The notes: generated from the letters alone by a model not told the origin. A stretch of 5,423 bases of DNA from Pseudomonadota bacterium (GCA_030612385.1 JAUWNZ010000097.1:1-5423), one strand, 5' to 3'; shown: positions 1 through 5,310, counted from the stretch's first letter. A program made the numbers and translations.

Positions 1-73
1 GGCCTTTGGCCCTTAAAATCTTCTTCCCACGGATTAAAATCCCAACTTCCTCCTGACTCAAATCTTTATTCAT
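1..73 (-). CDS. Partial ORF coupled to the transposase gene, function unknown
   Basis: This reading frame starts with ATG at 73-71 on the minus strand and runs off the left edge of the window after 24 codons (begins MNKDLSQEEV, continues GILIRGKKILRAKG). Its ATG overlaps the transposase stop as ATGA, and a GGAGG Shine-Dalgarno lies 5 nt upstream inside the end of the transposase gene, so translation is probably coupled. I do not recognise the product. The visible part is short, charged and lysine-rich, with no diagnostic motif. Its position suggests a second protein of the same mobile element, such as an accessory or regulatory ORF, but that is inference. The main doubt is that only 24 residues are visible, although the start context is strong. 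Confidence 0.6.
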   Translation of the reverse strand, partial: MNKDLSQEEVGILIRGKKILRAKG

Positions 74-1128
74 GGCTGCCTCCAAAACAGATCAACATGA
101 TGTCCCAAAACATAGAGCCTCATCCTCCCTTCAGGCTCCAACACCAAATTCATTAAACTCCGGGATATGTCAACGCCATCATAACCTATTTGCGTTTCAG
201 GATCGATCTTTTTAGAAAGAGACTCAAGAACAGCATCTACTCTGCCATGAAAACGGTCTGCAGGCACCAGCAACCCGCCAAGACCTTGATGTGTCCGCTT
301 ATGGTTATGGGTCTCAACCCATTTCTTGATGGCTTCTTCAGCATCTTTTACACCCTTAAATTCCTGGCGCCGGATCAATTCTTTTTGTATCTGTTTGTTG
401 GCAGCCTCAACCTTGCCAAGGGTCTGGGGATGATGAGGGCTGGCATGGGTCTGGTGGATACCCTCTACCTCCAGATATTGTTCAAACCGGTTAACTCCAC
501 GCCATGAATAAAATACAAAACCGCGGTCACTTAAGACCTCCTCCATCTTTCCATACCGGTCTATAGCTTCCTGAAATACCCCGATAACCATATCAATGGA
601 GGTCTCCGTAGATAGACGAAATCCAAGAATAAAACGTGAAAAATCATCAAGGAGCAAAAGAAGGTATACCTTCTGCTTATGAATGAAAAACTCCAGGATA
701 TCAATTTGAACCAGCGAAAGAGGACGGCTTGCTTCAAAACGCAGGCTTTCTTCCTTGTCACGCTTTTTGCGAATACCCAGGTAACCATTAGCCTCCATTA
801 TCCTTTGAACTGTTCGGGTAGAAATCGTTATCCCCTGTCTCCTTAATTGATTTCGTACCTGACTTGGTCCAAATCCCGGATAACGTTCCCAGGTCTCAAG
901 AACTCCCTTCTCCTGTTCTTCGGTGACCTTTTTGATTCCACGGCCACGGGATTTTGGCAGGTATGCTAAAAATGCCTCCTCTCCCAAGACTTCTAATTTA
1001 CGCTGCCATTGATATACCGTCGTGTAATGAATCCCAGCTAAATTGCCGGCTTTCTTTATCACAATTTCCTTTGCGCTTTCCAGGATATCCAGCTTCTGCT
1101 TTTGTGTAAAATGCTTCTTCTTTTCCAT
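70..1128 (-). CDS. IS481/IS3-like DDE (rve) transposase
   Basis: A 352-residue transposase catalysing cut and strand transfer of its own element. Residues about 6-120 carry N-terminal helix-turn-helix segments (LAGIHYTTVYQWQRKL, then STRTVQRIMEANGYLG) that bind the element ends. Residues about 135-290 form the RNase H-like integrase core. The likely catalytic triad is D143 (in VQIDILEF), D201 (LSDRGF) and E241 (in HPQTLGKVEAANKQ). The D201-E241 gap is a few residues longer than the usual D(35)E. A C-terminal beta-rich tail (residues about 315-352, with LVLEPEGRMRLYVLG) resembles the tails of IS481-type proteins. I chose ATG at 1128 because AGGAGG lies about 7 nt upstream; an in-frame GTG at 1131 is only 4 nt away. 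The frame is intact, so the element may be active. The family assignment is by motif only; a related rve group is possible. Confidence 0.92.
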   Translation of the reverse strand: MEKKKHFTQKQKLDILESAKEIVIKKAGNLAGIHYTTVYQWQRKLEVLGEEAFLAYLPKSRGRGIKKVTEEQEKGVLETWERYPGFGPSQVRNQLRRQGITISTRTVQRIMEANGYLGIRKKRDKEESLRFEASRPLSLVQIDILEFFIHKQKVYLLLLLDDFSRFILGFRLSTETSIDMVIGVFQEAIDRYGKMEEVLSDRGFVFYSWRGVNRFEQYLEVEGIHQTHASPHHPQTLGKVEAANKQIQKELIRRQEFKGVKDAEEAIKKWVETHNHKRTHQGLGGLLVPADRFHGRVDAVLESLSKKIDPETQIGYDGVDISRSLMNLVLEPEGRMRLYVLGHHVDLFWRQP

Positions 1129-1131
1129 CAC

Positions 1132-1291
1132 ACTTCCTCCTTTAATTTTCCAGAAGAAAGAGTTACCCTCTTTTTGCCAATTCTTTACGGATTCTTAGTA
1201 GCAGAAACAATGTTGCATTGATTATTTTAAATCCGCCTGTGCCATAATAGGATAGAGCAAATGGTCATTATGTGTTTCACGGTTGACACGA
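1132..1291 (-). mobile_element. Upstream non-coding part and possible terminus of the transposase element
   Basis: Between the transposase start and the toxin-antitoxin promoter there are about 230 bp without a gene. Read on the minus strand, the segment contains the AGGAGG ribosome site (near 1135-1140) and further out a TGTCGTGTCAACCGTGAAAC stretch whose outer end is at about 1291. It starts with TGT, as ends of IS481/IS3-type elements often do. The partner end lies beyond the left edge of the window, so neither the terminal inverted repeat nor a target duplication can be verified. The boundary is therefore a guess. Confidence 0.3.
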
Positions 1292-1365
1292 CATTAGGTT
1301 GTTTTTCCTACAGCCTTCAGCTACCGATCTGATGTTTGCGGTTGTAGGGGCGGATTTAGCCGCTC

Positions 1366-1394
1366 TTGACAGGGTTCCATATAAAAGCTATCAT
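1366..1394 (+). promoter_or_regulatory. Sigma-70 promoter of the vapBC-like operon
   Basis: A perfect -35 TTGACA (1366-1371) is followed after exactly 17 bp by TATCAT (1389-1394), five of six matches to the -10 consensus. Transcription would begin at about 1400, giving a leader of roughly 36 nt before the antitoxin GTG. This placement also rules out the longer open frame that extends upstream of the promoter. Confidence 0.75.
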
Positions 1395-1401
1395 GATGTG
1401 T

Positions 1402-1421
1402 GTATTACCATACAATACCAT
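1402..1421 (+). promoter_or_regulatory. Likely antitoxin operator over the transcription start
   Basis: Immediately after the -10 box there is an inverted repeat GTATT (1402-1406) / AATAC (1414-1418). It is interleaved with a direct repeat TACCAT (1406-1411 and 1416-1421), 10 bp apart, one helical turn. Ribbon-helix-helix antitoxins commonly bind such short repeats with their toxin to repress their own operon. The repeats are seen; the operator role is inferred from position. Confidence 0.45.
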
Positions 1422-1436
1422 CATGGAGGCATTATT

Positions 1437-1700
1437 GTGCTGCGAACACAGATTCAAATAGAAGAGGATCAGATTGAGTGGCTGAGAGCGGAGGCCAGGG
1501 CCAGGGGTGTGTCAGTTTCTCAGCTCATACGTGAAGGGGTTGCCCTCTTTCGAACACAGGAGGAACATTTTCCTGAAGACAAAAAAAAGAGGGCGCTTGC
1601 CGCTGTCGGGCGCTTTTCATCGGGGATTTCCGATGTTTCAGAGAGGCATGATGACTATTTGGCAGAGGGCTTCAGCAAAGAGGTTCGTCATGGAGAGTGA
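1437..1700 (+). CDS. vapB: Ribbon-helix-helix (VapB/CopG-like) antitoxin
   Basis: An 87-residue antitoxin expected to bind and neutralise the toxin encoded just downstream and to repress the operon. Residues about 2-8 (LRTQIQI) form the DNA-binding beta strand. Residues about 9-40 give the two helices of the ribbon-helix-helix fold, with the characteristic turn ARARGVSVSQLIREGV. The C-terminal half (about 45-87) is charged and probably wraps around the toxin; it contains SERHDDYLAEGF, typical of antitoxins paired with PIN toxins. I chose the GTG at 1437 because GGAGG lies 7 nt upstream and the fold begins there; the frame stays open further upstream but crosses the promoter. The gene overlaps the toxin gene by 11 bp. 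The family is clear from fold and context; the VapB name rests on the VapC partner. Confidence 0.87.
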   Translation: MLRTQIQIEEDQIEWLRAEARARGVSVSQLIREGVALFRTQEEHFPEDKKKRALAAVGRFSSGISDVSERHDDYLAEGFSKEVRHGE

Positions 1701-2103
1701 AAAGGTTTTTGTGGATACCTCGGCCTTTTATGCCTTGATGGACCGTTCGGATAATAATCATGAGGAAGCAGCCGGATTATGGAAATCTTTTCTAAAGAAC
1801 GATTTCTATTTCCATACCGGCAACTATGTTGTTGTGGAAACACTTGCCCTTTTACAGGGCCGCTTGGGTTTTGAGGCTGCCAATCTCTGGTACAGGGATG
1901 TGCTGAGCATGGCGAAGGTTCTGTGGACTGACGAATCAATGCACAATCGGTCATACGATCTCTGGCTTGGCATGGGCCGGAGAAAACTGAGCCTCGTTGA
2001 TTGTGTCAGTTTCATAACGATGCGGCGCTATAAGATCGAAAAGGTTTTTGGCTTTGACAGGTATTTTAAAGAACAGGGATTTTTCTCTTATTCTCTTCCC
2101 TGA
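1690..2103 (+). CDS. vapC: PIN-domain ribonuclease toxin, VapC family
   Basis: A 137-residue PIN-domain protein, predicted to be a Mg-dependent ribonuclease that inhibits translation when released from its antitoxin. The acidic residues of the active site are all visible: D9 in VFVDTSAFYALMD, E50 in NYVVVETLALL, D104 in LSLVDCVSF and D123 in the GFDRYFKEQGF ending motif. Length and motif order fit the family, and the frame is intact, so the toxin is probably functional. The ATG at 1690 is preceded by AAAGAGG with a 6-nt gap and overlaps the antitoxin stop by 11 bp, implying translational coupling. No convincing terminator follows. RNA target cannot be told from the sequence. Confidence 0.93.
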   Translation: MESEKVFVDTSAFYALMDRSDNNHEEAAGLWKSFLKNDFYFHTGNYVVVETLALLQGRLGFEAANLWYRDVLSMAKVLWTDESMHNRSYDLWLGMGRRKLSLVDCVSFITMRRYKIEKVFGFDRYFKEQGFFSYSLP

Positions 2104-2240
2104 AGGATTAAAACAGGCCTCTCCAGAGACAGGAGGCTGAATTGGACATCACGAAACAGGGGCGAACGCTCAGTCGAACGGTAAGAGGGCACCCATTCAA
2201 CCTTCACAAAAATAAAGCGTAAATCAGTAAGGAGACAAAT

Positions 2241-3875
2241 ATGAAAAAGTGGTGTGTAATCGTCATTCTTTTTTTGTTTTTGTTTGCGCCTTTTTTTGCT
2301 GTGGCACAGAACGTTCCTTCTCAGATCAAAGAAGTGACCCTGTTTTCAAAACAGGCGCTGGTTAAGAGGGAAGCATTCGCACAAATTCAAAAAGGGCTTA
2401 ATGAACTTTTTCTGGAAATTCAAGCATATCATGTCGATCGGGATTCCCTTTCGGCAGCGGTCTTTGGGGACGGGGAAATCTTTAGCGTTCAATTCAAGGA
2501 GATTCCCCTTAAAGAGTCGCCCCGGGAAAAGATCCTGGCCCTGGAGGAAAAGATCAAAAAACTTAAAAAGTCGAAAAGGATTTTGTCTGATAAAAAGGAA
2601 GAGTTGAATAAAAATGATGCCTTTTTATGTTCTCTGATCAATTTTGCCAAAATCCAGGTTCCCCGCGAGATCAATACCAGTTTTCCGAAGATTGAAGATT
2701 TAACCCAGACCCTTGCATTTTTGAACTCCAATTTCCAAAAGATTAGCGCGGAAAAACAGTCTATTGACGCTTCCATAGAAGAAACAGACAAAGAAATCAA
2801 AGTGCTGAAACAGGAACTGGATGCTCTTCAAGTGCCAGGCAAAAAAAACAAAAAGGTCATTGAAGTCCTGTTCAATTCAAAAAGAGAACAAAATATCCAC
2901 ATTCAAGCTTCTTATCTTACTCAAAACGCATCCTGAACTCCAGTGTATAAGGTTGCCATTCCACTCACTCTTACAGAGGCCGATGTGACTATGTTTTCCA
3001 ATATCCGGCAGAAAACGGGTGAGGACTGGAGAAAAGTGGCATTGTCCGTTTCAAATGTCATTCCCTTAAAAGGTGTGGGCCTTCCTTCCATTTCAAGCTG
3101 ATTCCTGGATGTGCCAAGGCCGGGGGACAAAGCTATGAGGAAGATCGGCCGGCCTACCAAGTGGGAGGGCGCTTTCGGTACGAATAATAATGAAGCTGGA
3201 AGAGGCTCTCGACATTCCGGAACAGGAGGCAGCATTTACCATGGCTCAGAAAAAGGAATTGCCCCTTTCCTTTGAATACAAAATTCCCCGGATGCTCAAT
3301 ATCGAATCGAGAGATAAAGAGACAATTCTGCCCCTTTTTACGAAAAAGTTGCAGGGAAGTTTTTTCTATTATGCTGTGCCGAAGACCGTCCGCTCACCTT
3401 TTTGATCTTTAAAGCCAGGGCAGACAAGGAGCTTTTGAGTGGGTCTTTGAATGTTTACTTCGCAGACAGGTATATCGGCAAGACCTATCTCAGCGAAAAA
3501 AAGGCCGGAGAGGAATTTAACATGAGCCTTGGTGCGGACAGGAACCTTAAAGTAAAGCGTGAAAAAATAAAGGAAACCTTTTTGGGCAAGATTGAAAGAG
3601 ATACCGTTGTCAGGGAACTTGCTTATAAAATCACGGCAGAGAATATAAAGGACAAGTCCGTTATTCTCAGGGTAATCGACTCCATTCCAGTATCACGCAC
3701 GGATAAAGTGCAGGTAAAAAACATAAGGATTACCCCGGAGCCTGGGCAAAGGAATTATCAGGACCAAGAGGGGGTTATGCTCTGGGAATATAATTTACAA
3801 CCCAGGGAAAAACAGGAAATCAACATTGAATTTGTGGTTACCTATCCCAAAGATTTGTTCGTAAATGGGTTGTAA
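2241..3875 (+). pseudogene. Disrupted MuiA-family protein gene (DUF4140/DUF4139)
   Basis: The conceptual product, about 545 residues, matches the layout and length of mucoidy-inhibitor A (MuiA) family proteins, whose biochemical role is not established. It has a signal peptide (residues 1-22, likely cleaved after AVA), a DUF4140-like domain (about 28-90), a lysine/glutamate-rich coiled coil (about 93-200) and a DUF4139 domain from about 205 to the end (IRQKTGEDWRKV, YIGKTYL, VVTYPKDLFVNGL). AAGGAG lies about 6 nt before ATG 2241. The frame is broken by TGA at 2934-2936 (NAS*TPVYKV) and TGA at 3099-3101 (SS*FLDVPRP), both where relatives have Trp. Further breaks are frame changes near the G run at 3122-3126, near 3183 and near 3381, each equal to one lost base. 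Remaining open pieces: 2241-2936, about 3190-3405 and 3402-3875. The two TGA codons make true inactivation likely; some indels could be assembly errors. Confidence 0.85.
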
Positions 3876-3926
3876 TATCTGATTAGTAGAAGCATCGGGG
3901 CAAAGAGGAGGGTGAATAAAATTCAA

Positions 3927-4382
3927 ATGAAACCGAATGAAATTGAGCAGGAGAGCTTTCGTATTATTGAAAGCGAGGCAGGGAATCACGGGTTTTCGCA
4001 GGATCAATGGATCATTGTCAGGCGAATGATCCATGCCACCGCAGATTTTGACTATCTGTCATCGATCAGATTTCACCCTGGGGCGATTGCAGCCGGTATC
4101 GGCGCTGTTAAATCGGGTAGAATGATCATAACAGATATGGAGATGGTAAGGTCAGGCATCAATAAAAGACTGCTGCGTCTTATCGACCTCGTCGAGGGGA
4201 ATAGGGCACATCCGGCGCTGATCATCGGCTTGCCCGTGGGGTTTGTCAATGCCTCTGAGTCCAAGGAGCAACTTTTAGAGTCGAGATGTCCTTACATAAC
4301 AAATCGTGGACGCAAAGGGGGGCCTGCCGCCGCTGTCAGCGCCGTAAACGCCCTGGTTTTAGGCTGTAGGCATTTAGGCTGA
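3927..4382 (+). CDS. cbiC: Precorrin-8X methylmutase, internally deleted
   Basis: CbiC/CobH moves the C-11 methyl group to C-12 to give hydrogenobyrinate or cobyrinate in cobalamin synthesis. Family motifs are clear: VRRMIHATADFDYL with the active-site histidine (H36), FHPGAIAAGI, TDMEMVRSGINKRLL, ALIIGLPVGFVNASESKE and TNRGRKGGP. The product is only 151 residues against about 210 for the family. The missing part lies at residues 81-83, where RLL of GINKRLL is joined directly to RLIDLVEG, removing about 58 residues including the conserved GNAPTAL region. The deletion is in frame, but the product is probably inactive. ATG 3927 matches the family start (MKPNEIE...SFRII), though GGAGG sits 15 nt upstream; GTG 3912 is the alternative start but overlaps the purine run. 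The last residues GCRHLG and the TGA stop lie in a GGCTG-type repeat. No other cobalamin gene is adjacent. Confidence 0.88.
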   Translation: MKPNEIEQESFRIIESEAGNHGFSQDQWIIVRRMIHATADFDYLSSIRFHPGAIAAGIGAVKSGRMIITDMEMVRSGINKRLLRLIDLVEGNRAHPALIIGLPVGFVNASESKEQLLESRCPYITNRGRKGGPAAAVSAVNALVLGCRHLG

Positions 4383-4393
4383 AGGCTGAAGGA
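4359..4393 (+). repeat. GGCTGAA-type short repeat at the cbiC end
   Basis: The hexamer AGGCTG occurs three times (TTAGGCTGTAGG, TTTAGGCTGAAGGCTGAAGG) across the last codons and stop of cbiC. Related AGGCTGAGGCTG and TAGGCTGAG units recur inside the small cassette at 4875-4899. The repeat therefore supplies the C-terminus and the stop codon of cbiC. Confidence 0.6.
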
Positions 4394-4398
4394 AAAAC

Positions 4399-4408
4399 GT
4401 AACTACTC
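4399..4408 (+). repeat. Solo copy of the GTAACTACTC motif
   Basis: GTAACTACTC follows the cbiC stop by 16 bp. It is the leftmost of five copies in the window and has the same orientation as the left ends of the two cassettes at 4857 and 4965. It may be a solitary end, or pair with the inverted copy ending at 4905. Confidence 0.6.
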
Positions 4409-4410
4409 GG

Positions 4411-4434
4411 GTTCACGGTTCACGGTTCAAGGTT
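4411..4434 (+). repeat. GTTCACG heptamer array, copy 1
   Basis: Three tandem 7-bp units GTTCACG, GTTCACG, GTTCAAG (4411-4431) are followed by GTT. The 18-bp string GGTTCACGGTTCAAGGTT at 4417-4434 is repeated exactly at 4531-4548, so the 114-bp span between the two starts is bounded by a perfect direct repeat. Confidence 0.8.
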
Positions 4435-4458
4435 AGAGAGCGATGGGAATTGAACGTT

Positions 4459-4498
4459 TGGAAGATGGGAAATGTCTAATGATGTATTCCATGTTCCA
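4459..4498 (+). repeat. Imperfect TGGAA/TTCCA hairpin
   Basis: TGGAAGATGGGAA (4459-4471) can pair with TTCCATGTTCCA (4487-4498) with one mismatch and one bulged G, leaving a 15-nt loop. It lies between the two GTTCACG arrays. No T-run follows, so it is not an evident terminator. Confidence 0.5.
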
Positions 4499-4530
4499 GC
4501 CCTAACCCGGACAAGCAGGAAACAAGAAAT

Positions 4531-4548
4531 GGTTCACGGTTCAAGGTT
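4531..4548 (+). repeat. GTTCACG heptamer array, copy 2
   Basis: GGTTCACGGTTCAAGGTT, identical over 18 bp to 4417-4434. Its right end directly abuts the coding remnant beginning at 4549, as if the repeat had replaced the body of an upstream gene. Confidence 0.8.
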
Positions 4549-4587
4549 GATCGCTTTGAAAAAGAAATTAAGGAGTTCATAAAATGA
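4549..4587 (+). pseudogene. Possible C-terminal remnant of a TumE-like toxin gene
   Basis: Only DRFEKEIKEFIK and a TGA stop remain. The evidence that it was a gene is its ATGA overlap (4584-4587) with the antitoxin-like frame, and the fact that AAGGAG (4570-4575) within it is well placed, 8 nt before that ATG. TumE (DUF6516) toxins are encoded immediately upstream of HVO_A0114-type antitoxins, and an amphipathic charged end fits. The rest is missing; the GTTCACG repeat starts exactly at the break. The identity is inferred mainly from the neighbour. Confidence 0.35.
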
Positions 4588-4856
4588 ATGTTGAATTGAA
4601 AGCAGGATCAATCTCCGATTTTTTTGCTTCAGCCAAAGAGACAGCAAAAGAAATTGATGAGGGAAGGAAAGTAACAAAAAAAATATTATTTGGGTAGACC
4701 CATTTGATTTAATGGCTATTCTTTAAGACGGAGAGAACAAAATTAGTTCAATATTTACGAAAAAAGAGAAGAGTCTCTTTCTCCGAGTTAATGTCAGAGA
4801 TGCAGCGCACTCCTGTAAGCCTGAATAACGACCTGAAAATTTTATCTAAATATCAG
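4584..4856 (+). pseudogene. Degraded TumA/HVO_A0114-like winged-helix antitoxin gene
   Basis: Three segments join into one protein. The first, MNVELKAGSISDFFASAKET..EGRKVTKK (4584-4682), has the DFF..AK..A..ID.G pattern of HVO_A0114/TumA-type antitoxins. The second, NIIWVDPFDLMAIL (4682-4723), is read after restoring one A in the A8 run at 4676-4683. The third, KTERTKLVQYLRKK (from about 4724) followed by RVSFSELMSEMQ and VSLNNDLKILSKYQ, is a winged helix-turn-helix read after removing one T at 4721-4724. The original frame otherwise meets TAG at 4695-4697. The gene stops being recognisable at Q (4854-4856), exactly where the GTAACTACTCAG cassette begins; the C-terminal wing is gone and the cassette encodes VTTQVVRLRLL and a stop. 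The family call comes from pattern memory, so moderate confidence; another small MarR-like regulator is the alternative. Confidence 0.6.
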
Positions 4857-4905
4857 GTAACTACTCAGGTAGTCAGGCTGAGGCTGTTGTAGGCTGAGTA
4901 GTTAC
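4857..4905 (+). repeat. Small cassette with 12-bp perfect inverted termini
   Basis: GTAACTACTCAG (4857-4868) and CTGAGTAGTTAC (4894-4905) are perfect inverted repeats around a 25-bp interior rich in AGGCTG. The left end resembles that of the next cassette over 21 bp (18 identical; 4857-4877 versus 4965-4985), and the right 12 bp are identical to 5200-5211. It interrupts the antitoxin remnant. Confidence 0.8.
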
Positions 4906-4920
4906 TTTTGTAATTATCTC

Positions 4921-4940
4921 GCCACCGATCTACGCAGATT
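4921..4940 (-). repeat. AATCTGCGT-type short repeat, inverted copy
   Basis: On the minus strand this reads AATCTGCGTAGATCGGTGGC, matching CATCTGTGTGAATCTGTGTC at 5181-5200 at 14 of 20 positions. It lies in the 57-bp gap between the two GTAACTACTCA cassettes. Confidence 0.45.
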
Positions 4941-5050
4941 GTCACTGATATTTTTTCTTTTATTGTAACTACTCACGCAGTCACGTAATTTCTTTGTATT
5001 TAAACCTATACTGCAACCGGTCATAATTTGAGATTTTACTATCATGTTAT

Positions 5051-5114
5051 TTTACCACGAAGCGCACGAAGAACACTATTCGTTAACCTCGATCTTTGTA
5101 ATCTTCGCGGTAAA
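5051..5114 (+). repeat. CACGAAG fold-back repeat
   Basis: The arms 5051-5074 and 5091-5114 are inverted copies identical at 18 of 24 positions (core TTTACC.CGAAG). The left arm also contains CACGAAG twice (5056-5062, 5065-5071). It could form a long imperfect hairpin with a 16-nt loop. Confidence 0.6.
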
Positions 5115-5171
5115 TCTTTCCTTGCAATTCCGACTGATTCAAAAAGCGCAATTTATGGCCGTGTAGAGTAC

Positions 5172-5200
5172 ATCTGCATTCATCTGTGTGAATCTGTGTC
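5172..5200 (+). repeat. Decamer-like ATCTG units
   Basis: Three diverged units of about 10 nt, ATCTGCATTC, ATCTGTGTGA and ATCTGTGTC, run up to the right terminus of the large cassette. A related inverted copy lies at 4921-4940. Confidence 0.5.
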
Positions 5201-5310
5201 TGAGTAGTTACAATATCAGTTAGTAAAAATATTTAAGGAGCCAAATCCAAGGCATGGAGTGAATAAGGTAATTCAATCAACATTGATGAAATCGTAAAAA
5301 GTCCACGCAG

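Larger units (their letters stand above)
4963..5213 (+). repeat. Large cassette with 13-bp perfect inverted termini
   Basis: TTGTAACTACTCA (4963-4975) and TGAGTAGTTACAA (5201-5213) are perfect 13-bp inverted repeats bounding 251 bp. Inside are a CACGAAG fold-back (5051-5114) and three roughly 10-nt ATCTG units (5172-5200). It encodes no protein that I can recognise. The organisation resembles a miniature non-autonomous element, but no target duplication is evident. Confidence 0.75.

Noticed and set aside
190..788. Open frames overlapping the transposase gene (190-507 plus strand, 561-788 minus strand)
   Set aside because: They are shadows in other frames of the well-supported transposase and show no family motifs.
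1225..1255. TGGCAC on the minus strand as a sigma-54 -24 element for the transposase
   Set aside because: The expected GC of the -12 element at the right distance is absent.
1299..1436. Upstream extension of the antitoxin reading frame by 46 codons
   Set aside because: It has no ribosome site, would start before the consensus promoter at 1366-1394, and adds residues outside the ribbon-helix-helix fold.
2116..2138. Hairpin GCCTC/GAGGC after vapC as a terminator
   Set aside because: The stem is short and no T-run follows.
2088..2207. 39-residue open frame on the minus strand from GTG at 2207 (MKVEWVPSYRSTERSP...)
   Set aside because: It looks faintly protein-like but has no ribosome site, overlaps the vapC end and matches no family I know.
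2934..3101. TGA read as Trp (alternative genetic code) in the MuiA-like gene
   Set aside because: TGG codes Trp in the same gene and in vapC, and vapB, vapC, cbiC and the transposase all end in TGA; frameshifts also break the gene.
4894..4909. Small cassette hairpin followed by TTTT as an intrinsic terminator
   Set aside because: The stem is AT-rich with a 25-nt loop and only four T residues, so termination would be weak; the same stem occurs elsewhere as a repeat end.
4399..5213. CRISPR array or attachment-site array from the repeated GTAACTACTC motif
   Set aside because: Spacing is irregular, copies occur in both orientations, and there is no regular spacer length or adjacent cas or integrase gene.
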